Shown one piece after another: positions 24,591 to 29,191 of a stretch of 42,427 nt of DNA. The stretch comes from a virus: IMG/VR virus record IMGVR_UViG_3300025423_000039, positions 1-42,427 of that record. One strand, 5' to 3'. The notes beneath the pieces were generated by a model. That model did not search any database, was not told the origin of the DNA, and saw only the letters and a list, made by a program, of their open reading frames with translations. A program made the translations under genes and the position numbers. Positions within the stretch are counted from its first letter, which is position 1. Each line of letters starts with the position of its first letter.

Positions 24591-24899
24591 ATGGCAACAT
24601 CACCAACTCAGTTAAGCCTTAAGCATATGAGGGATAGGGGATACTATGCGGAGGTGGTTGAGAGATACAACTTTTTTACTAAGAGAAAGAATGATTTTGC
24701 TGGATTTATAGACATATTGTGTTTAAAAGACGGTGTTATGGGTGTGCAAACGACTTCGTATAACAATGTTAGCGCCCGCATAAAAAAGATTTTAGAGCAC
24801 GAAAATTATCAAATTGTTCTTGAATCTGGGATAAAAATAGAGGTACATGGCTGGCACAAGGTAAAAAACCGTTGGCAAGTTCGTATAGTTGAGTTATGA
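24591..24899 (+). CDS. Small PD-(D/E)XK-type nuclease / resolvase candidate, 102 aa
   Basis: I start at ATG 24591 (MATSPTQLSLKHMRDRGYYA), since a longer upstream frame overlaps the divergent gene. The protein shows Glu near 21-24, FAGFIDIL with Asp41, and GVQTTS with Gln53, then VSARIKKI, and IEVHGWHKVK. This E/D/QxT layout fits small phage nucleases related to VRR-NUC and archaeal Holliday-junction resolvases. It is a monocistronic gene followed 32 bases later by a strong terminator. A role in resolving recombination or replication intermediates is likely. Confidence 0.65.
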   Translation: MATSPTQLSLKHMRDRGYYAEVVERYNFFTKRKNDFAGFIDILCLKDGVMGVQTTSYNNVSARIKKILEHENYQIVLESGIKIEVHGWHKVKNRWQVRIVEL

Positions 24900-24931
24900 T
24901 TACGCCTGTATTTCTGTAGTTGCTCCTTTTA

Positions 24932-24958
24932 TCCCGATCTGGTGTCGGGATTTTTTTT
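24932..24958 (+). terminator. Intrinsic terminator
   Basis: TCCCGA (24932-24937) pairs with TCGGGA (24945-24950) around a 7-base loop, followed by eight T residues. It ends the transcript of the small nuclease gene and isolates the RNA block to its right. Confidence 0.9.
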
Positions 24959-24973
24959 GTGTATACTTTATCC

Positions 24974-25062
24974 GTGGGGTTGTAATACGGGTTAGCGCCG
25001 TATACTGTCAACGTAAAAGTTGGAGAATGGTACAAATCACTGCTTTATGTGAGCATCCCCAC
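24974..25062 (+). ncRNA. Structured RNA motif, copy 1
   Basis: A closing stem GTGGGG (24974-24979)/CCCCAC (25057-25062) encloses three hairpins: ATACGG/CCGTAT (24985-25003, loop GTTAGCG), CAAC/GTTG (25009-25022) and TCAC/GTGA (25037-25052, loop TGCTTTAT). The shape is tRNA-sized and cloverleaf-like, but there is no T-loop consensus. Loop sequences are identical to those of copy 2 while the closing and middle stems differ with pairing kept, which supports a real RNA fold. No known family is recognised. A possible -10 (TATACT, 24962-24967) lies just upstream, without a clear -35. Confidence 0.7.
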
Positions 25063-25064
25063 AC

Positions 25065-25137
25065 CAAGAAGGATGAGGATTGAAGCGATGCGTAGCTGTC
25101 GGACGCGTTCCGTCTTTAAGTGCAGTCCTCATTCTTG
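25065..25137 (+). ncRNA. Long bulged hairpin between the two RNA motifs
   Basis: CAAGAA (25065-25070) plus ATGAGGA (25073-25079) pairs with TCCTCAT (25126-25132) plus TCTTG (25133-25137), a 12-bp stem interrupted only by a GG bulge at 25071-25072. The interior holds a smaller CGGA/TCCG hairpin. It abuts both cloverleaf-like units and shares base 25137 with copy 2, so the three probably form one RNA. Confidence 0.6.
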
Positions 25138-25219
25138 TTGGTGGTAATACGGGTTAGCGCCGTATGTAAACTTCTATAGGTTTATGGAACATATCCACTG
25201 CTTTATGTGAACCACCAAC
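25137..25219 (+). ncRNA. Structured RNA motif, copy 2
   Basis: The closing stem is GTTGGTGG (25137-25144)/CCACCAAC (25212-25219). Inside are the identical ATACGG/CCGTAT hairpin with loop GTTAGCG (25147-25165), a middle stem TAAAC/GTTTA (25167-25184), and the hairpin with loop TGCTTTAT (25196-25209). Relative to copy 1 the closing stem and middle stem have changed on both strands. No open reading frame follows directly, so a riboswitch role is not indicated. Confidence 0.7.
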
Positions 25220-25246
25220 AACTACTACAAATATTTTTACTTAGGG

Positions 25247-25276
25247 TTGACGCACCCTGAAATTGTTTGCTATACT
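25247..25276 (+). promoter_or_regulatory. Promoter of small RNA
   Basis: TTGACG (25247-25252), an 18-base spacer, and TATACT (25271-25276) with an extended TGC just before it. Transcription should start near 25283, at the 5' edge of the small RNA. Confidence 0.7.
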
Positions 25277-25282
25277 AAAACC

Positions 25283-25380
25283 GTTGCAGTCGTGTGCAAT
25301 GATTGAAGCCACTTCAGAAAGTATCTTGCCTCCATTTTGGGGGACACGACCAAGGTACTTTGCTTAAGTGGCTTTTTTTA
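25283..25380 (+). ncRNA. Pseudoknotted small RNA ending in an intrinsic terminator
   Basis: From the promoter at 25247-25276 the transcript has a 5' hairpin TTGCA/TGCAA (25284-25299), then a long hairpin of AAGCCACTT/AAGTGGCTT (25306-25314, 25366-25374), AAAGTATCTTG/CAAGGTACTTT (25318-25328, 25351-25361, one G-U pair) and CCTCC/GGGGG (25329-25343), ending in T7. The 5' loop GTCGTGT (25289-25295) is exactly complementary to ACACGAC (25344-25350) in the long hairpin, so a pseudoknot is likely. The CCUCC strand could resemble an anti-Shine-Dalgarno but is paired. It has its own promoter and terminator and no reading frame. Function is unknown. Confidence 0.75.
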
Positions 25381-25384
25381 TTTG

Positions 25385-25650
25385 TTATACACATTTGTCC
25401 GCATCCGTACTCCGCACGTTAGCAAGAACCTAAATGGGTTGCGCGGAATAGAACATACGGCCATCACACACCCGATGGATAACCGTCCTAGCCTGTTAGC
25501 GAGGGACTAGAAAAGATACAGTGAAAGCGGTGGGACAAGCGCTGTATCGAGTGAATCGCTACCACAATGGTATCCTGGGCTATCTCTATATGAGCTATGC
25601 TGGGGAGGGGAGGAACAGCCAGGCTATCCACCCTTGGGGGAACTTTTTAG
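25385..25650 (+). ncRNA. Large structured RNA, possibly a permuted RNase P-like RNA
   Basis: There is no plausible coding frame, but dense helices: CCGC/GCGG (25412-25446) with AACC/GGTT inside, ACGG/CCGT plus CCATC/GATGG (25457-25486), GATACAG/CTGTATC (25515-25548), and a terminator at 25627-25648. GTGAAAGCGGTG (25521-25532) resembles the RNase P GUGAAAnGGUG region. GGAGGGGAGGAA (25604-25615) equals the E. coli P RNA sequence before P4, and AGCCAGG (25617-25623) pairs with CCTGGGCT (25574-25581) like P4 with one bulge. The order is permuted: the P4 3' strand comes first. Existence of a structured RNA is well supported; the RNase P identity is a hypothesis. Confidence 0.5.
25627..25648 (+). 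terminator. Intrinsic terminator of the large RNA
   Basis: TCCACC (25627-25632) pairs with GGGGGA (25636-25641), with one mismatch and a 3-base loop, followed by ACTTTTT. It separates the RNA block from the early promoter 24 bases further on. Confidence 0.6.
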
Positions 25651-25671
25651 ATTATTAATATCACACATGAC

Positions 25672-25699
25672 TTGACAGTGAACATAAGTCATGTATACT
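25672..25699 (+). promoter_or_regulatory. Early promoter for the rightward operon
   Basis: A consensus TTGACA (25672-25677), a 16-base spacer and TATACT (25694-25699). The predicted start, near 25706, falls inside the perfect palindrome 25704-25719, so this promoter is probably repressed by whatever binds it. Confidence 0.85.
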
Positions 25700-25703
25700 G
25701 GGG

Positions 25704-25719
25704 GTGCAACAAGTTGCAC
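25704..25719 (+). promoter_or_regulatory. Perfect palindrome at early promoter (operator candidate)
   Basis: GTGCAACAAGTTGCAC (7-base arms, AA centre) begins 4 bases after the -10 and ends 4 bases before the AAGGAGG site of the first gene. It is the only perfect copy clearly superimposed on a strong promoter and it is noncoding. Confidence 0.8.
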
Positions 25720-25736
25720 TTATAAGGAGGATGATA

Positions 25737-25883
25737 ATGAAAGAAATGCAGGATTTACTAAAAGCAAGAATAGCAAAGTTAAAGCGGGATTACGAAAGCA
25801 AAGGCAAGCTGGAGTATTTAATCCGAATAAAGGAAGACAGGGCGATACTCCAATACATAAGGAAAAACTATGGAAATAATTAG
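25737..25883 (+). CDS. Small basic coiled-coil protein, 48 aa
   Basis: First gene of the early rightward operon. ATG 25737 is chosen because AAGGAGG (25724-25730) lies 6 bases upstream; another in-frame ATG at 25731 is too close. The product (MKEMQDLLKARIAKLKRDYE and on) is highly charged, helical and basic, which could suit RNA or DNA binding or a small inhibitor. It overlaps the next gene by 14 bases in another frame. First genes after a phage early promoter often act on the host, but nothing specific can be seen. Confidence 0.7.
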   Translation: MKEMQDLLKARIAKLKRDYESKGKLEYLIRIKEDRAILQYIRKNYGNN

Positions 25884-26040
25884 CGTTGAGGATAAGCATT
25901 ACCTGAAAGGGTTTGAGGACGGATGTGAGTTTATTTGTGCTGAGATAGAGAGATGGGGCAAGGAGCACAACTTATATGTACTGGACGTATTGCATCATTT
26001 AAGAGGAAATAACAATGTTAACGACAAAGACGGGAATTAA
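25870..26040 (+). CDS. Small protein, 56 aa
   Basis: The ATG at 25870 lies within the end of the previous gene, and the sequence GGAAAAACT before it provides a weak ribosome site. The product begins MEIISVEDKHYLKGFEDG and has YxxGFxDG, a pattern seen in short phage and plasmid proteins, then a tryptophan-containing helix and an Asn/Asp-rich tail. The end overlaps the next gene by 26 bases. Function is unknown. Confidence 0.6.
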   Translation: MEIISVEDKHYLKGFEDGCEFICAEIERWGKEHNLYVLDVLHHLRGNNNVNDKDGN

Positions 26041-26131
26041 GATAGGGTGTAGGTACGACCCTTGGTATAACTATCATAGTGAAGACCAGGACTGGATTAA
26101 ATACTTAATAAATTGGGGGTGGTATGACTAA
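26015..26131 (+). CDS. Small Trp/Tyr-rich protein, 38 aa
   Basis: The ATG follows AAGAGGAAAT. The product (MLTTKTGIKIGCRYDPWYNY and so on) contains 4 tryptophans and 5 tyrosines in 38 residues, an unusual composition. It overlaps the previous stop region and the following ATG, so it fits the chain of coupled genes. No family is recognised; it is too short for a firm call. Confidence 0.5.
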   Translation: MLTTKTGIKIGCRYDPWYNYHSEDQDWIKYLINWGWYD

Positions 26132-26345
26132 AGAAGAAATAATTGAGATGGCTAGACAAGCAGGACTTCATATTGCAACCGATGTAAATTGGATGCCGAT
26201 TATTGGGTTTGAATATGCTGAAAAGTTTGCCAAACTGGTAGCAGAAAAAGAACGTGAGAAGTTTTGCGCTGTACTTCGGCAATTACATGATTCATATTCA
26301 TTGACAAGCGATTCAAACGCCATCAGAGCAAGGGGACAAGAATGA
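26124..26345 (+). CDS. Conserved small phage protein, 73 aa
   Basis: This family is widespread in environmental phages: MTKEEIIEMARQAGLH, a central YAEKFAKLVAEKEREKF and an end AIRARGQE. It is helical, with no catalytic motif. Its last codons (GCA AGG GGA CAA GAA TGA) double as the ribosome-binding site of the next gene, whose ATG overlaps the TGA. Function is unknown. Confidence 0.7.
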   Translation: MTKEEIIEMARQAGLHIATDVNWMPIIGFEYAEKFAKLVAEKEREKFCAVLRQLHDSYSLTSDSNAIRARGQE

Positions 26346-26548
26346 ATGAACCAGCATTTCCAAACGAAGGTTTTAATGGGTGGGGCGAACCATTTAAAGG
26401 TATGACTTTGCGTGATTACTTTGCGGCAAAGGCTATGCAAGCAATTATTGGTAGAGAAGACAACAGATTTACAACAACTCTTGAGTTTGTGGGTGGTAAG
26501 GCTTACCAGTATGCAGATGCAATGATGAAAGCAAGGGGACAAGAATGA
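26342..26548 (+). CDS. Conserved small phage protein with GMTLRDYFA motif, 68 aa
   Basis: The protein carries FKGMTLRDYFAAKAMQAI and ends YADAMMKARGQE. It is paralogous to the gene at 28004-28246, which has GMDLRDWFAGLAIQGL and EIADEMMKAR. The two frame the small-gene cluster. The family is common in phages and has no known function. Start and stop both overlap neighbours as ATGA. Confidence 0.7.
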   Translation: MNEPAFPNEGFNGWGEPFKGMTLRDYFAAKAMQAIIGREDNRFTTTLEFVGGKAYQYADAMMKARGQE

Positions 26549-26877
26549 CTAAAAAAGAGCATGTGGCATATTTCAATCCGCAAGAAGGCGGTTTTTATTG
26601 GGCAAAGCCAACAAAGGTTGAAGCACCAGTATCAGTCAATGTTGAGCCATTGCCTCTTTACACAACACCACAACAAGGATGCGCTGAATGTGGAGTTGGC
26701 GGTGGTTATGCGTTGTATTGCTTACCATGTGTTGAAAAGTTTGTCGGTAATAAAGAATGGGTAGGGTTGACTACTAACCAAATGATGGCAATAGCAGAGT
26801 GGCAGATAAGTGCCCATAGACCTTTGATTGACGTTATAAAAGCGGTGGAGCAGGCATTAAAGGAGAAGAACACATGA
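26545..26877 (+). CDS. Small phage protein with Cys pairs and EWVGLT motif, 110 aa
   Basis: Residues about 37-44 read PLYTTPQQ; CAEC (46-49) and CLPC (59-62) give two Cys pairs 9 residues apart that could bind one zinc ion; EWVGLTTNQMMAIAEW near 72 is shared in part with the next genes. The end (EQALKEKNT) encodes the downstream ribosome site AAGGAG. The cysteine knuckle plus repeated EWVGLT module suggests assembly from shared pieces. Function is unknown. Confidence 0.65.
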   Translation: MTKKEHVAYFNPQEGGFYWAKPTKVEAPVSVNVEPLPLYTTPQQGCAECGVGGGYALYCLPCVEKFVGNKEWVGLTTNQMMAIAEWQISAHRPLIDVIKAVEQALKEKNT

Positions 26878-27173
26878 ATGAAAAACTAATGGTCGATAGA
26901 GCTTGTTTCGAGCGTGGGTGCATGGGACTTCCTAATCCGCACGAGAGACTGATTAAAGAAGATGAGGTTGTGTGGTTGGTGGAGGGGAGAGAGTGGGTAG
27001 GGTTAACTGAGGAAGAGTTAATAGTTATAAAAGGAAAAAATTGTCCTGAAATTGATTGGAGCGCAAGGCATGGAGTTCCGTTAAATAACGGGGAACAAAA
27101 CGCTTGGTTGTTTACTTGGTTTATGGCTTTTGCTAAAGAAATAGAAGCTAAATTAAAGGAGAAAAACACATGA
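26874..27173 (+). CDS. Small phage protein with EWVGLT motif, 99 aa
   Basis: It shares EWVGLTEEEL with its neighbours and the C-terminal tail EAKLKEKNT. The rest is acidic with several tryptophans. The tail codons AAG GAG AAA AAC ACA TGA contain the next gene's ribosome-binding site. It appears to be a divergent member of the modular group at 26545-27660. No function can be assigned. Confidence 0.65.
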   Translation: MNEKLMVDRACFERGCMGLPNPHERLIKEDEVVWLVEGREWVGLTEEELIVIKGKNCPEIDWSARHGVPLNNGEQNAWLFTWFMAFAKEIEAKLKEKNT

Positions 27174-27454
27174 ATCTGCCAAGCCACAAAGCGGGGTTGT
27201 ACTTAACACACAACCGGCATAAAGACTACTACGAATTAATTCAAGACCACATTAATGAATATCCCAGCATAGATGCGGATGACTTTGTTTCCCCCGAAGA
27301 CATGCAAAAGTGCATAGACACTGACGAACTTTGGGAGTTGCAGTGGTATCCCGAAACGCCTATTGGCTTTCATAAAGTAAACGGTTCATCACTTGAGATT
27401 GTCTTGAAGCGGGCAATGGAGATTGATGCTCAACTAAAGGAAAAGAATACATGA
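27170..27454 (+). CDS. Small acidic phage protein, 94 aa
   Basis: It is acidic and aromatic-rich, with AQLKEKNT at the end in common with the neighbouring genes. It lacks EWVGLT, so only the tail is shared. A HYDRO-like core is not visible, and no motif of known function is present. Coupled by ATGA overlaps on both sides. Confidence 0.6.
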   Translation: MNLPSHKAGLYLTHNRHKDYYELIQDHINEYPSIDADDFVSPEDMQKCIDTDELWELQWYPETPIGFHKVNGSSLEIVLKRAMEIDAQLKEKNT

Positions 27455-27660
27455 TTGAATACGACTTTGAGGGATATGCCAAGTCTAAAATTGATAAAGG
27501 ATTAGGCTATTTGGAAGGTTTTAGTAAAGGCTATCACCAAGCTAAATCAGAATGGGTAGGTTTAACAAGGTCTGAAGTTTTGGACATAGTAGATAGCACT
27601 ACCCATCCATTAGAGTTTTATCGGTCAATAGAGGCTAAATTAAAGGAGCGCAACACATGA
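27451..27660 (+). CDS. Small phage protein with EWVGLT motif, 69 aa
   Basis: The N-terminal part (YDFEGYAKSKIDKGLGYLEG) is helical; SEWVGLTRSEVLDI and EAKLKERNT match the gene group. The tail has CGC in place of AAA (KERNT), but the AGGAG core needed by the next gene is kept. That pattern suggests selection on the ribosome site. Function is unknown. Confidence 0.65.
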   Translation: MIEYDFEGYAKSKIDKGLGYLEGFSKGYHQAKSEWVGLTRSEVLDIVDSTTHPLEFYRSIEAKLKERNT

Positions 27661-27905
27661 ATGTAGAAATTGAATTTTTAGAATGGGTACACCCAAGAGC
27701 AGGGGTTACTAAAGTAGAGGTTGAGGGTGGTAAACCTTTAATATTGAAAGCCAAAATCAATATGCCAGAAGAAAAACCAAAGCGTTGGAATACATGGTAT
27801 GACCTGACAGATGAGGAGATAAACGATATTCCTTTTATCAGTGTTACTTTAGCCCAATACGCCCGCCTGGTTGAGCGCAAACTGAAGGAGAAAAATAGTG
27901 AATGA
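27657..27905 (+). CDS. Small phage protein, 82 aa
   Basis: The N-terminal half is beta-like (VEIEFLEWVHPRAG, KVEVEGGKPLILKA), the C-terminal half contains TWYDLTDEEINDI, then ARLVERKLKEKNSE. DLTDEEI resembles the EWVGLT segments of neighbouring proteins in position. The tail again encodes AAGGAG for the following GTG-started gene. Function is unknown. Confidence 0.6.
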   Translation: MNVEIEFLEWVHPRAGVTKVEVEGGKPLILKAKINMPEEKPKRWNTWYDLTDEEINDIPFISVTLAQYARLVERKLKEKNSE

Positions 27906-28011
27906 GATAATGGATTGGTTATTGCTAATTGGTACATTGGGTGTCGGGGCGATCTGGATTCTGGCCATTTTTTGTTACATCATAATGATATTAGGGGGTT
28001 ACGATGATTAA
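27898..28011 (+). CDS. Single-span membrane peptide, 37 aa
   Basis: A GTG start (27898) lies 7-8 bases behind AAGGAG. The protein is MNEIMDW followed by about 25 hydrophobic residues (LLLIGTLGVGAIWILAIFCY, then IIMIL) and a short GGYDD end, a clear single transmembrane helix. It is embedded in the early operon and overlaps the next ATG. Such peptides in phages may affect the host membrane or exclude other phages, but none is recognised here. A holin seems unlikely, since it lies far from the endolysin. Confidence 0.65.
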   Translation: MNEIMDWLLLIGTLGVGAIWILAIFCYIIMILGGYDD

Positions 28012-28246
28012 GGCATTTCCAAGCGTTATTTCAATCCATAATGGACGGCAAGAGCATTCAGGTATGGATTTAAGGGATTGGTTTGCAGGGTTAGCTATAC
28101 AAGGTTTGGCTATGGAATCAATTGCTTTTCAAGGTTTGGGAGTAAAACAAGGAGTTCAGTTTGCATATGAAATAGCAGATGAAATGATGAAAGCAAGGGA
28201 ACAACATGACAGGATGGAGGAAGAAGCAAGTGTTCCAAAAGATTAA
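28004..28246 (+). CDS. Conserved small phage protein with GMDLRDWFA motif, 80 aa
   Basis: Paralogue of the gene at 26342-26548: GMDLRDWFAGLAIQGL followed by FAYEIADEMMKAR. It has an extra C-terminal extension (EQHDRMEEEASVPKD) where the paralogue ends in GQE. The AAGGGAACAAC before the next ATG sits in the same place as the AAGGGGACAAGA junction of the paralogue, so duplication included the junction. Function is unknown. Confidence 0.7.
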   Translation: MIKAFPSVISIHNGRQEHSGMDLRDWFAGLAIQGLAMESIAFQGLGVKQGVQFAYEIADEMMKAREQHDRMEEEASVPKD

Positions 28247-28394
28247 CACTTATGAGGCAAGGGAACTAGGTGTACATACGGGCAAACTAGATGAGCGGTT
28301 CAAGCCCGCGTGGATGTGTACGGAGTGCAAACGGATATTCTTTACAAGAGAAGAAACAGAATTACATAAACATACAACAAGGGAAGAAGAATGA
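28206..28394 (+). CDS. Small zinc-finger-like protein, 62 aa
   Basis: Cys38 and Cys41 (WMCTECKRIF) with His54 and His56 (ELHKH) form a C2H2-like zinc site with 12 residues between the pairs. The N-terminal part is basic. It overlaps the previous gene by 41 bases in another frame and ends by overlapping the ParB-like start. A small nucleic-acid- or protein-binding finger is likely; its target is unknown. Confidence 0.6.
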   Translation: MTGWRKKQVFQKINTYEARELGVHTGKLDERFKPAWMCTECKRIFFTREETELHKHTTREEE

Positions 28395-29191
28395 AAATTA
28401 ATATTGAGAAAATCAGGATTGATGGAGATACACAATCACGGGTAAAAATTCACGATAACATTGTTCAGGAGTACACAGAGAACCTTTTAAACAAAGTGGT
28501 AATGCCGCCAGTCAAAATATTCTTTGACGGCTTGGATAATTGGTTGGGTGATGGTTTTCACCGTTACCATGCTCACCGCAGAGCCAAGCTAACAGAAGTT
28601 GATTGTGACATTTCCAAGGGTACAAAGCGTGATGCCAAGATTTACTCTTGGAGTGCAAATTCGAATCATGGACTACGCAGAAGTAACGAAGACTTACGCA
28701 AAATCGTTATTGAAATATTAGAAGATGTTGAATTTAGCGACAAAAGTAATCGTGAGATTGCCAGGATGTGTAAGTGCTCAGACATGACGGTTGGTCGTGT
28801 TCGCAAAGAACTTGCTCTTGCAAAAGAAATGGGCAAAAAGTCAAAGAAAGTGCAACAAGTTGCACCCGACCCAGTTTACGAAGAACCGTTGGAAGACGAG
28901 ACATTTAACGAGAAGCTAGAGGAGCTGGTTGTTGAAAATTCCGCATTGATGCAAGAGAATGTTAGGTTGCGTGATGCCATTGCAGTAGGTAGTTTGGATT
29001 TACCAGAAGAAGAAATAGCTGACGTACAAGAAACAATTAAGAGCTTGAGGCTGGATTTGGCAAAGTGTGAGAGTGATTTGCAAGCCATGACTTTATCTCG
29101 CAATGATTATCAGAAAAAATCGGCCGATGCTATTCAGCAAGTGCAATATTGGAAACGCAGGGCTGAAAAAGCAGAAAAATCCAAAAAATGA
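28391..29191 (+). CDS. ParB-like DNA-binding protein
   Basis: The 266-residue protein has a ParB/sulfiredoxin-like N-terminal domain (residues 1-100, with GDGFHRYHAHR near 53-63 at the place of the ParB nucleotide-binding GEHR motif), a helix-turn-helix (SNREIARMCKCSDMTVGRV, about 119-140), and a C-terminal coiled coil (about 170-262). A perfect palindrome lies in its own gene, encoding VQQVAP at 154-159 between HTH and coiled coil. ParB proteins bind 16-bp palindromes (parS), and B. subtilis parS lies within parB. No ParA is seen. It is therefore a leading candidate for the factor that recognises the dispersed palindrome; that is inference. Confidence 0.75.
   Translation: MKINIEKIRIDGDTQSRVKIHDNIVQEYTENLLNKVVMPPVKIFFDGLDNWLGDGFHRYHAHRRAKLTEVDCDISKGTKRDAKIYSWSANSNHGLRRSNEDLRKIVIEILEDVEFSDKSNREIARMCKCSDMTVGRVRKELALAKEMGKKSKKVQQVAPDPVYEEPLEDETFNEKLEELVVENSALMQENVRLRDAIAVGSLDLPEEEIADVQETIKSLRLDLAKCESDLQAMTLSRNDYQKKSADAIQQVQYWKRRAEKAEKSKK
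28850..28865 (+). repeat. Palindrome copy, perfect, inside the ParB-like gene
   Basis: Encodes VQQVAP between the HTH and the coiled coil of the ParB-like protein; recalls parS sites located within parB genes. Confidence 0.95.

Noticed and set aside
24974-25219. tRNA genes
   Set aside because: The units have tRNA size and cloverleaf-like arms but no T-loop consensus, no proper 7-base anticodon loop and no CCA-type acceptor.
25500-25521. Group I intron-like GACTA...AAGATACAGT
   Set aside because: The two P7-like strands are nearly adjacent, with no room for P3 and P8, and no interrupted exon is visible.
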